This document shows, piece by piece, positions 11,951 to 21,685 of a stretch of DNA of 64,000 nucleotides (its first letter is position 1; each line of letters begins with the position of its first letter). The translations under genes were made by a program, and so were the position numbers. The notes beneath the pieces are model-generated. The model worked only from the letters and a program-made list of their open reading frames with translations. It did no database searches and had not been told where the DNA came from. The DNA comes from Cryptomeria japonica (lineage: Eukaryota; Streptophyta; Pinopsida; Cupressales; Cupressaceae), in NCBI RefSeq assembly GCF_030272615.1, contig NC_081407.1, positions 318,336,456 to 318,400,455 of the forward strand, in the 5' to 3' direction.

Positions 11951-13544
11951 CGCTATGGGGGCAGCTCAAAACATCCTAGTTCCACACAACAAGTAAGCTC
12001 CAGCTTCCTCAGCATTAGATCATCATCAAGAATAACTCAAATCTTTATCCATGGACTTCAAACAAAAGATGAAAATCAAAGAGCAAGGCATGGGAGAATA
12101 ATCTTTCGAACCCATGTGTCTATCCAAATTACAACATCACCCAGATCTCATGGACAACATTTCTGCATCGACACATCAAGAAACACAACCCATCACCAAG
12201 TTTGACGACAAATTTATACAGTTAGGCACACTAGCAAATGAATCAAAGGAGAAAGACATCCTTAGTTGGCTATATAAGGATGAGGAAGAGGTCAAAGCTG
12301 CTACTCTGGAGGTAGCCATACCAACACAACAATATGGAAAAGGATTCCTAATCATGCAATAGATGGGATACAACTACAAAGGACCTATAGGCAAGCGTAA
12401 AGAAGGCATTACAGAACCACTAGACCCTCCACAATTTTCTCGAGACAAAACAGGACTGGGATATGGCCACGACATACCACCAAGGCAAAAACAAAACAAG
12501 TATCAAAAACCTTAGTGGAAAGCAAAGAAGAAATACAACGAGGACTCATGGCAAGAGGCACTACACCAAGCAGCAAAAACAATAAAGAAATAGCGAGAAC
12601 ACTAGGAAAAAGAAAAATGACAAGAAGAACTGGCCATTCAAAGGGAAGACACATCTTATAAAAAAGTGCATCATGTACAAGAACCTATTCAAAACAAGGA
12701 AAAATTACCACCTAAAGAAATCACTACTCCCCAAGGAGAAACAATGTATAAACAAATGCAAAGGGTACAAGCAAGCTGTGATTCGAAATCAGAAAAAACT
12801 ACAAAAATAGTATCAATTATTAGCGATCTCTCCTCACCCTACAACATACCTATGCACAACATTGAAAGATTATGGGATAATACTTCTAAAACTGATTCTA
12901 ATGACTATGAATGGGGTAGTTATTCAAATGTTACTGAGGATGTTGAAGAAGGTAATATACATACACCCCTTTCTCAGGAAGGACAAGGTGCAGGGTCTCG
13001 ATTACTTGAATTCGGTCCACGACATATCTACGAAGCTAAGGAAAATGAGTAGCAACACTATGAACAAGTCTACATAGAAGATAATATCATCGAAGACCTT
13101 GACAATATCATTAAAATAACCAACATCCCAGACAATCTTAACGATACTTCTATCATGACACTTACCGAAGTTGACCTCGACCCACCAAATGACTCTCTAC
13201 CGCTTGTATTTCCTAATTTAATAGACTGGGATGAACCTGAACACCATGCCATATCTATTTTCCCAGATGTTGAATCCATTGTCCATTACCTATGTACAGT
13301 CAACCCAGAAACAGACTCTACCAGCAAACAAAATAACGATATTTGCAATCGGGAGGGTGCCAAGTCTCTCAGTCGCAAAAATGAAAGAAACAAAGGATCT
13401 AATGCTGAAAACCAGTTAATGGCAGCACTAGATCACAAAAAAGTCAAAATAAAGGACACATGTGAGGGTGAAAACCTTTTTAAGGTGCCTAAGGATGGGA
13501 GAGTTGACACTCTTCTCGAACACTATCAGGAGTGATCACCTATA
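11951..13544 (+). pseudogene. Tat element protease-RT linker with G-patch-like motif
   Basis: About 1.6 kb of coding-like sequence joins protease to RT. An acidic part (about 12115-12330) leads into a G-patch-like motif at about 12338-12475: Y-G-K-G-F, a stop at the expected Gln/Lys position, M-G-Y-N-Y-K-G-P-I-G-K-R-K-E-G-I and T-G-L-G-Y-G. After a Lys-rich stretch (12480-12620) come acidic segments in open frames at 12666-13052 and 13155-13535. The acidic part has Asp/Glu/Asn-rich composition and no domain that I recognise. G-patch motifs bind RNA or activate helicases in other proteins; a role in the element is inference. Confidence 0.55.
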
Positions 13545-14339
13545 TTGATTGAAACCACTCAATCAATCAACATTGGTACAGAAGCAATAGCTAAAAACAT
13601 ACACCTAACAGAATCACTGACACAAGAGGAAAAACTAGAGTTGATCAGATTCTTCACAGAAAAGCAAATCAATTTTGCTTGGTCCTATGCTGATATGCCT
13701 AGAATAGATCCAAACTTAATCATACATCATTTATCTATTGCTCTAGGAGCTAAGCCAGTCAAACGAAAGTTAAGAAAGATGAATCCACATGTAGCATTAA
13801 TGGTCAAAGCTGAATTAAAGAAACTGTTAGACTTTGAATTTATTCGACCTATAGACTATGCTAAATGGATTTCAAACATTGTACCAATTTTAAAACCAGA
13901 CAAAAGCATCAAAATATGCACAGATTTTAGAGATGTCAACAAAGCCTATCCAAAGGACGACTTTCCTTTGCCCAGCATTGACATAATTGTAGACCTCACA
14001 ACGGGCCATGCAATGCTATCATTAATGGACAGTTTCTCGAGTTTCAATCAAATCAAGATAGCTCCAGAGGATCAAGACAAAACTACGTTCACCTGTCCTT
14101 GGGGAACGTATTGTTGGAACGTCATGGTTTTTGGCTTGAAAAATGCTGGGGCAACCTACCAAAGAAAAATAACGACAATCTTTCATGATATGATATATAC
14201 TTTCATGGAGGACTATGTGGATGATTTACTGGCTAAATCATTCACCCGAGCAAAACATCTGGGCATATTAGAGCAAATATTTCAAAGATTGGAACAATTC
14301 CAAGTCAGGCTGAACCCTAAGAAGGGTGACATCAGGTAA
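13545..14339 (+). pseudogene. Tat element reverse transcriptase
   Basis: A clean 264-codon frame covers most of a Ty3-type reverse transcriptase, which copies the element RNA to DNA. Visible motifs are N-P-H-V-A-L-M-V-K-A-E-L-K-K-L-L, K-I-C-T-D-F-R-D-V-N-K-A-Y-P-K-D-D-F-P-L-P, L-M-D-S-F-S-S-F-N-Q-I, F-G-L-K-N-A-G-A-T-Y-Q-R and the catalytic Y-V-D-D near 14212-14223. In relatives this is part of a larger Pol; here the frame closes at a TAA (14337-14339), and the RNase H region goes on in another frame. The start given is an open-frame boundary, not a true start. Confidence 0.9.
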
Positions 14340-14985
14340 ATTGTTAGGCTAAATTATGTCAGCAAAGGGCATTGAGGTAGATCCGACAAAGGTATAGGCC
14401 ATCATGGAGATGCCATCTCCCAGGAACATTAGTCAACTCAGATCTCTACAAGGATGACTATAGTAAATTAGGAGATTCATAGCCCAATTAGCAGATAAAA
14501 GTCTACCATTCAATCATCTGCTAGATAAGAATATCCCATTCCAATGGGAAGCCAAGTGTGTGGAATCATTCTATCAAAACAAGCAATATCTAATGAATCC
14601 ACCATTTCTGGTACCGCCAATAGCAGGAAAGCTGCTCATTCTCTATATATCAACAACCGAAGTATCATTGGGGGCACTGTTAGCGCAAGAAGATCAAGAA
14701 GGCAAGGAATGAGCTATATATTACATCAACAAAACATTAAATGGATATTGAGCTAAATTATACATTCATTGAGAAGGCTTGTTTAGTTGTGGTATTTGCC
14801 TCTCAAAAGTTCTGACATTACATGCTAGCTCATACAATCAAGCTAGTAGCAAAAAATGATCCTCTCAAGTATTTACTCAACAAAGCAGCTCTTACAGGCA
14901 GACTAGGTAAATGGGTCATGATTCTCAGTGAATTTGATATCCAATACACAGAGTATCGGGCTATCAAAGGACAAGTAATTGCATA
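14340..14985 (+). pseudogene. Tat element RNase H (first, Ty3 type)
   Basis: In broken frames this region keeps the RT connection (S-Q-L-R-S-L near 14430) and the Ty3 RNase H pattern: P-F-Q-W-E-A-K-C-V-E-S-F near 14535, L-Y-I-S-T-T-E-V-S-L-G-A-L-L-A-Q near 14640-14690, Y-Y-I-N-K-T-L near 14720 and the S-E-F-D-I-Q-Y end near 14930. It degrades the RNA strand of the cDNA hybrid. Stops include TAG at about 14714 and 14755. It lies directly before the second RNase H. Confidence 0.7.
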
Positions 14986-15400
14986 TTAGTTACACTCAAA
15001 CAATAGACCCTGTACTTCACGGTTCTTACACTCAACATGGCTCAGGTGCCGACATCTTGTTCGTCACCCCTGAAGGACACACCATTCCAAGATCGTATAG
15101 ACTCATGTTTCCATGCACCAATAACATCGTTGAGTATGAAGCTCTAGTCAAAGGAATCAAAATGGTCATGGAATGGAGAATCATAGAATTACAAGTCTAT
15201 GGAGATTCCCAACTGGTTATAAATTAGATCAACAATGAATATCAGACAAAAGACGACAAGCTACTGCCATACAAAATAATGGTGGATGACTTCAAACAAT
15301 ACTTTGTACACATCACCTTCGAGCAAATACCAAGGTTGGACAATAGAGTGGCCGATGCAATGACCACTATCTCTTCCCTGCTACAAATTCCAGAGCAACA
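14986..15400 (+). pseudogene. Archaeal-type second RNase H (aRNH) of the Tat element
   Basis: A second RNase H domain, placed between the Ty3 RNase H and integrase, is diagnostic for Tat-lineage elements. It reads G-S-Y-T-Q-H-G-S-G, P-E-G-H-T-I-P-R-S-Y-R, C-T-N-N-I-V-E-Y-E-A-L (15118-15150), V-Y-G-D-S-Q-L-V-I-N (15196-15225), a stop, then N-R-V-A-D-A-M (about 15340-15360). The Glu, middle Asp and last Asp of the active site are present. The first Asp, expected just before G-S-Y, is His (V-L-H-G-S-Y), which should abolish catalysis. Confidence 0.75.
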
Positions 15401-16755
15401 AAGTTGTTATGAGTTCCTGATAGAGCAATTGTTTTCCCCAACCTATGACAATTTTGCTTCCCACATCATCTATGCCTTAATCAGTTCAGACTCTCCTCTA
15501 TACGAGACAATCTATGAATATATTAAAACCAATACCCTACCCATCGACCTATCTCATAACAAAAAATGTAACTTTATCTGACAAGCCGCCTGTTATACTT
15601 TAACCGCTGATACCCTTTACCGTCGAGGTCTAGATGGTACTCTTCTTCGTTGCCTTGATCGTAATGAATTTGACTCTTCTTTACACGAGCTTCACGAGGG
15701 TATCTATGACACGCATTCAAGTGGTCCTACTCTCGCTAAAAAGCTTCTGAGAACGGGATATTACTGGCCGACAATGGAAAAAGACTCTTATCATTTTGCA
15801 AAGAAATGTCCTAAATGCCAAATTCATGGCAATCTTATTCATGCACCAGCATAGGAGTTGCAACCATTTACAACATCTTGGCCTTTTTGTCAATGGGGAC
15901 TAGATTTAGTAGGGAAAATCCAACCTTCCTCTTCAAATGGACACAAGTTCATTATCACTGCAATAGAGTATTTCACAAAATGGATTGAAGCAGTCCTAAT
16001 GACCACAGTAACTGGAAAATAGACTGCCTCATTTATTCTCAATTATCTAATTTGTAGATATGACATTCCAAGCTCCATCATCACAGACAACGGGCGTCCC
16101 TTCATAAATCAGGATGTGCGGGAACTATGTGAGCAATTCAAAATCCAACATCGTTTCTCTACACCTTACTACCCACAGGGGAATGCTCAAGAAGAGGCAT
16201 CAAATAAATTAATCTTGAAAATCCTAAAGAAGACAGTAAATGATGCAGGTAAGGATTGGCATGTACAACTCAATCTGGCACTCAGGGCATATAGAACTAG
16301 CATCAGGACACCTACAACGGCTATGCCATATTCATTGGTGTACGGATCAGAAGTAGATTTACCTCTTGAGGTAGAAACTCCATCACTCAGAGTATCTTTA
16401 AACGACCTCATACTAGATGAGGAGTATCAGGTCAACAGATTGCAAGAACTAGAGCTTCTGGATGAAAAACGACAACATGCCTATGATCATCTCAAAGCAT
16501 ACCAGCAGTACATGTGCAAAAGCTACAACCACAAAGTCATCCCTAGGATTTTTAAAGTCGGTGATCTTGTACTCAAAGAAAATCCCAGAAATCAACAAGA
16601 TCGAGAAAAGAAGGGGAAGTTTGAACCTAACTAGTTAGGTCCCTATGTCATCATCTCAACCTATGGATTAGGTACCTATCAGCTAACAACTTCAGAAGGA
16701 GATGTGATTGACGAACCAATTAACAACATTCATCTGAATAAATTTTATACTTGAG
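15401..16755 (+). pseudogene. Tat element integrase
   Basis: Integrase inserts the cDNA into chromosomes. The zinc-binding HHCC domain is at about 15685-15825 (H-E-L-H-E-G-I-Y-D-T-H ... K-C-P-K-C-Q). The catalytic core shows W-G-L-D-L-V-G (about 15895-15915), I-I-T-D-N-G-R-P-F (about 16078-16105) and N-A-Q-E-E-A-S-N-K, so D-D-E is kept. The longest open frame is 16116-16634. The C-terminal part has the G-D-L-V-L-K motif (16560) and L-G-P-Y-V-I (about 16635), and ends near 16755. Breaks: TAG at about 15853, 16021 and 16633, all fitting CAG or TGG changes. Confidence 0.85.
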
Positions 16756-17714
16756 TAGTCTAATGCACGGAAAAAATGAAAAATACAAAAAAAATTAAAC
16801 AAACACAGAAAAATACAAAAAAAAATAAAAAAATCAGAAAAACAACAAAAAGGTGCAATAAAAACAAGTGGTGAAAACCTAGTAATAGGCGCTATTTGTG
16901 AGGGAACAAATCCTCTATCTACCATTACTCATATATTTTGCATCCAAAGTCAAAGCTAATGGCCATCACCCAAAACTATTCAAGCAACATTATCTCGAAC
17001 ATACTTAGCGTAGTCATTGTCCTTGATTATCTAAAGATCAGTTCATCATATCCCACCATGGCTTGGTAATCACTATGAATATCCACATCAATAGGTATCT
17101 ATAACTAGGGGCAACATTCCTCTGACTTCAAGCATTCCAACAACAGGCAAACAAGAATCACAACACGTCAAGGAAACCTTGTCCACAACAGCTCATCAGC
17201 CAAGAAAACAAGACACTGACCCTAATAACAACTTCAACACACGATGGATGATTTTCTGAATTATAATTTGTTTACATCTAGCATGAAGTTTTGACTATTT
17301 TGCACTTCAAATTTTGAATCATTGGATCTCTTGAATTTCTCAACGATGCATCGAGCTAGAGAAAGTGGCAGGGATTCTGATATTTTTTGGTTTCTATCTG
17401 TGAGGCGATCAATTGTATTGTGAGATGATTGTAAACATATCATTGAAGACATTGTTCCACTTTGTGCATACAAATGGTTTACTCTTGTCTGTTTTACGCA
17501 AGCAACACTCAGGTCATCTTGGTTTAATTATACCTCGACGCTTGTGTCGTCTTGTAATATCAAAAATCCATGTACGTTTTACTCAAGTCATTATGGTTCA
17601 ATTATACCATTATGCTTGTATAACCTTCCAACATAGCAAAAGCTCAATGATGACAAACCAAAACAAAGCAAAAATATGTGACTACATAGGAATGACAACG
17701 AGAAAATGAGGGTG

Positions 17715-17900
17715 ATCACTTAGTTGCATATCATTTTAAATCTTGCACTTAGTTGCATATCATTTTAAATCTTATATTTAGTTGCATATCACATTTTCAC
17801 CTCACATCATTATCATTATCATACATCTCATTTTCAAGAAACATCTCACACCATTATCATTATCATACATCTCATTTTCAAGATACATCTCACATCTCAT
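17715..17900 (+). repeat. Two short tandem repeats in the Tat 3' region
   Basis: A 30-base unit with core TTAGTTGCATATCA occurs three times at 17715-17790. A unit of about 56 bases with CATTATCATTATCATACATC occurs twice at about 17800-17895. Confidence 0.75.
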
Positions 17901-18145
17901 AAATCAAAGCAATGCATCATCACATTTTGCTTATCAAAATCATGAATCATACATTCACATCATAATTGAAATGAAGAGCATTATTATCTAAGCATCAAAT
18001 CATCCTCATAGAATCTCATATTGAAACATAATTCATATCATTCATCATTCACCATTACATCCATCACATGCATATCTATCGTATCATCATGGAATCTTTC
18101 TTCAATTTCGTATCTTCATCATTCTTCCAAACTATCTTCTATCAT

Positions 18146-18475
18146 GTCTTATACAGGATGTATCTTTCCCGAAACCATATGTTTTGATCAACTTTTATAC
18201 ATGATATATCATTCCTAAAACCAGATGTTTTGATCAGCTCTTATACAGGATATATTGTTCCTGAAACCAGATGTTTCGATCAGCTCTTATACAAGATATA
18301 TTGTTCCTGAAACCAGATGCTCGATCATCCATTTCTTATATAGGCAATATCATTCCTGAAACCAAACGCTTTGATCATCTTTGTCTTATACAGGCGGTAT
18401 CATTCCTGAAACCAGACACTCAATCATCCATGTCTTATATAGGAGGTGTCATACCTGAACCCAGACTTGATCTCA
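18146..18475 (+). repeat. 46-49 base tandem repeat, about 7 units
   Basis: Seven degenerate units carry the order TCTTATACAGG, TATCATTCCTGAAACCAGA and TGATCATC. Unit starts are near 18146, 18193, 18239, 18285, 18333, 18383 and 18433. Later units drift from earlier ones, as expected in an old array. Confidence 0.85.
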
Positions 18476-18794
18476 ATCTTATCAATTCCAATCAATCTTA
18501 TCAATCTAATCCATATGATCGATCATATCATTATCCCCATACATGAGCATATCATATCGACAACATGCTAGAAACATCTACATTCATCACATTCAACCAT
18601 CATCTACATCATCATTTGCAAAAGTCATATAGATTAAAAGCATATCATATAGCTCATCAAAATCAAAATCGCTGCATATCATCATGCACATGTGTGACCA
18701 CATGTTGATCCAAAGGAAATCAATGATACAAGTTAGAATCAATCATCAATTAGAACAAAAAAATGTCCAAAGTCCTTGGATATCATATGAAAAA

Positions 18795-19023
18795 TCGATC
18801 TAGACCCATATTGAGAAATCAATCAAAGTCCCATATCGAAATCAATCAAATCAAAGATCCATATCGAAATTAAATCAAAGACCCATATCGAAAGCAATAT
18901 CAAGATCCATATTGAGAAATAAAGCAAGATCAAGATCCATATCGCAAGGATCAAATCAGGACCCATATCGAATCAGGACCCATATCAACACTTGAACCAT
19001 ATCGACAATCAGGATTCATACCA
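18795..19023 (+). repeat. CCATATCGA repeat array
   Basis: About ten copies of AGANCCATATCGA or close variants are spaced 15-33 bases apart, with AATCAAATCAA-like spacers. The last copies (18960-19010) are tighter. Confidence 0.75.
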
Positions 19024-19354
19024 ATGCGACCTAGGTGGACATGTAGGACATGTACGCACTATACCCACATTAGTCTTTATCATTTCTATCAACATCATTA
19101 TCGGGAGATGAATCAATCTATATGCATTCAACACAGTCGAACTTTCAAAATGCAATTAATTCCAAAACACTTATCAAATCAGCAATTTTTTTTCAAAAAA
19201 TCCTTGATTCATCTCTCGAGGGGGCATCATCAATATCATTCATCAAATCTAGGGCATCATATCGGCATCTCGACACACGACATTATATCAATCAAATTTT
19301 GACAATATATCCGACAAATTTTCTTTGAATCAACATGTGCACACACATTACTTC

Positions 19355-19368
19355 AAAGAGGGGCAAAA
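19355..19368 (+). other. Polypurine tract of the Tat element
   Basis: The purine-rich AAAGAGGGGCAAAA (one C) ends directly before the 3' LTR start TGTAGACGTA. This is the expected primer site for plus-strand cDNA synthesis. Confidence 0.8.
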
Positions 19369-20822
19369 TGTAGACGTATGAAAATGACCACTTTCCTAAG
19401 TGAATATTTAATATTCATTTTAACCTATTTCCTCTATTTAATTAAATTATTCACATTCATCTATTTGATTAAATGAATTACTTAATTTATTTAATTAAGT
19501 TCACCTAAGCCTTTCATAACCTTTAATTAAATAAATCACTTTATCTAATTAATTCTCCTTTCTCCCCTTTTAGTTAAATTTACATTTAATTAAATTGTTC
19601 ATTGCAAATAAATAAATCAAATTTATTTATTTAAATCCCCCACTTGTATTTATGCAAGTTGCATCTATTTTAGTTGAAATAAAGTAATTCATTTTAATTA
19701 AAATTCCCCTCCATCCACTTGCATTCTCCTACATCTCCCACTTGCCTCTCTAAACCCCCTTCTAGATTCTTCTAATCAATTTTAATTTAGCCCAATCCAT
19801 CTCCTAAATATTGTCACATCCCTAAGAAAAGGGAAGTCACTTCTCAAACCTTCAAAGTCTTTGAAAACCATTAAAGGCTTTATGTCTTCAACAAGTTAAC
19901 CTTTAAAGTCTTCCAAATCATTGATGGTTAACTCAACCTTCGTGCATGATTAGAGACTTTCTCTCTAACTCAACCCTCATCTAACCCAAGGGTCTCATCA
20001 AGCATTGCTTTCTTTGACCATGGTTATCCCTTTAACCCTTGCACAAGAGTTTACCCCTTGGGTAAAATCTTTATCCAATGGATAACCCTAGCCCAACCTT
20101 AACCCTTACCTCCTAGGGTAACCATCATGTCTTCTCAAGCATTTAATGCTTCTTAAATATCCTCTCAAGCAGTCTCTTGTTGACAATTGTCACCATTTCA
20201 TTGGTGATAATTGCAAACATGGATTGATAACTTTCAATCCTGGCCCTTGATAAGATTGTCTAATCTTGACCCTCCATTGCCCTATTTTTCCTATAAATAG
20301 AGTCGTCCTTCTATCATTTTGGGATCCAATTCTTTAGTATCCAACTTAGAGACATTTTACTAAGCATCTAATATAATCATTTTAAATCAAACATTTAGCC
20401 TCTCTTTGAATAGAAAACATCTTAATAAGCATTTTTAAAAGCATTTCTATTATCATAGCATACTCATATTAGACTAGTATATCATGTTAGGATAGATTTT
20501 ACTAATCTTTTATCTTATCATCATATCCATGCTAGTTTAATTCATATTGGATTTAACGTCATGCATAACTAGGAATGCATTCATATTAAGTTTATCAATA
20601 TCCCTCATTCTCATAGTTGTCATTCCTAAGTCGCTTTGCTCAATGTTCTAAGAGAAAAGGCATTGGCTTGAGGGATCCTGTGAGATAGAGAACAATGGAA
20701 TGTCCCTTGGGGAGTTGAGCTATTCAACATAGCTCCATAACTTGCACCAAGAGTCCCGTTGGTGTGTGGAATAGTTTTGAAATCAATTTTTTCATTTCTT
20801 TGCATCACTTTTCCCGCACACA
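19369..20822 (+). repeat. Tat element 3' LTR
   Basis: 1454 bp, TG...CA, matching 5002-6472 throughout by eye with scattered substitutions and a net 17-base length difference. TATA box at 20292-20300. Directly followed by ATATT (20823-20827). Confidence 0.92.
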
Positions 20823-20827
20823 ATATT
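20823..20827. other. Target-site duplication, right (ATATT)
   Basis: Exact copy of 4997-5001, closing the Tat insertion. Confidence 0.9.
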
Positions 20828-21685
20828 AACTGGGTGTTCTCGGGAAATGACACTTTGCTTCGCCACACTAAGGACAATTGCACAAAGCAGGTGCAATCTT
20901 CAATGGGTTGTGTTTATGAGCGAAGTTTTGGCATACACAACGGATAGGCTCAGACTAACTTTGCACATCAAAATGGAAATCATCCATTCACCAAAAGTAT
21001 GAGCAGAGATACACCGTTAGTTAATACTTATCAAATCCTTCATTCAATTCTAACAACTTTGAAAGCAAATCTAAATTAACTTTTAATTAATGTGTTGAGG
21101 AAATTGAAACCATGCCAATCACTCAATTAACAAATATTACAAAGCCTTAAGAGAATGCGCACATGCAATGTATTATTTGAAAAATGACCTTCACACAACA
21201 ATATATCTAAAACCTCACACTCTCCAAATGAGAGGAGGTAGCCTTATATAGTTTTCAGAAAATAATGAATGACTGAGATCAAACAATGATGAAGGGCCCA
21301 GATTGAAAGTTATAAACCCTAATTAGGGTTTTCCCAAAACTCTATCAGTTAGAATGAAAAAGAAGAAGACAAGTGGCGCAACTTCTATTATTACTGAGGT
21401 GAGTGTCTAGTTTCCCTTTTGTAGATTCAATGTGTCTGGACACAATAAGACACACCTCCTCTATGGTCACACTTGGCAAATTACTGATTTGGAAATCAAC
21501 CATATCACATCATCAGAACAGGTGGCGAGAGTATCTTCCTAGCTGAGTGTTTGTGTCAGGAAATCTTCGTCTATGCACATGAAGCTTGAGACTTTGGAGA
21601 TATTTTCCTTGAGAACTGGCCTTGTAACTTTGAAGAAATTTCTTTGAACTTTGGCCCTCAAATTCTCCACACGTAGATGCTTCTC
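20828..21685. other. Right flank of the Tat insertion, no gene recognised
   Basis: Continuous before the insertion with sequence ending at 4996. On the minus strand a TATA-like ACTATATAAGG lies near 21240-21250, downstream of the coding-like region 21686-24509 in its own direction. It could mark an LTR of an element that carries that region; no partner copy was found. Confidence 0.4.

Larger units (their letters stand above)
16756..19354 (+). other. Repeat-rich 3' untranslated region of the Tat element
   Basis: 2.6 kb with no recognisable gene between integrase and the polypurine tract. It begins with A-rich sequence (16770-16860) and holds several unrelated tandem arrays, listed separately at 17715-17790, 17800-17900, 18146-18475 and 18795-19023, plus a degenerate 85-base duplication near 17495-17620. 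Tandem repeats in 3' regions of Tat/Ogre elements are known and can seed satellite DNA. Confidence 0.65.
5002..20822 (+). mobile_element. Complete Tat-lineage Ty3/gypsy LTR retrotransposon (15.8 kb)
   Basis: The element spans two LTRs (1471 and 1454 bp) that start TGTAGACGTA and end CCCGCACACA, flanked by ATATT on both sides. Inside, in order, are a PBS, a 3.1-kb leader, gag, protease, linker, RT, RNase H, a second archaeal-type RNase H, integrase, a 2.6-kb repeat-rich 3' region and a polypurine tract. The order RT-RNH-aRNH-INT with large size is the hallmark of the Tat group (Ogre/Retand/TatI-III type); the lineage call rests on this, not on a tree. Many stops and frameshifts mean the copy is not autonomous. 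It is inserted in otherwise continuous DNA (4996 joins 20828). Confidence 0.92.
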
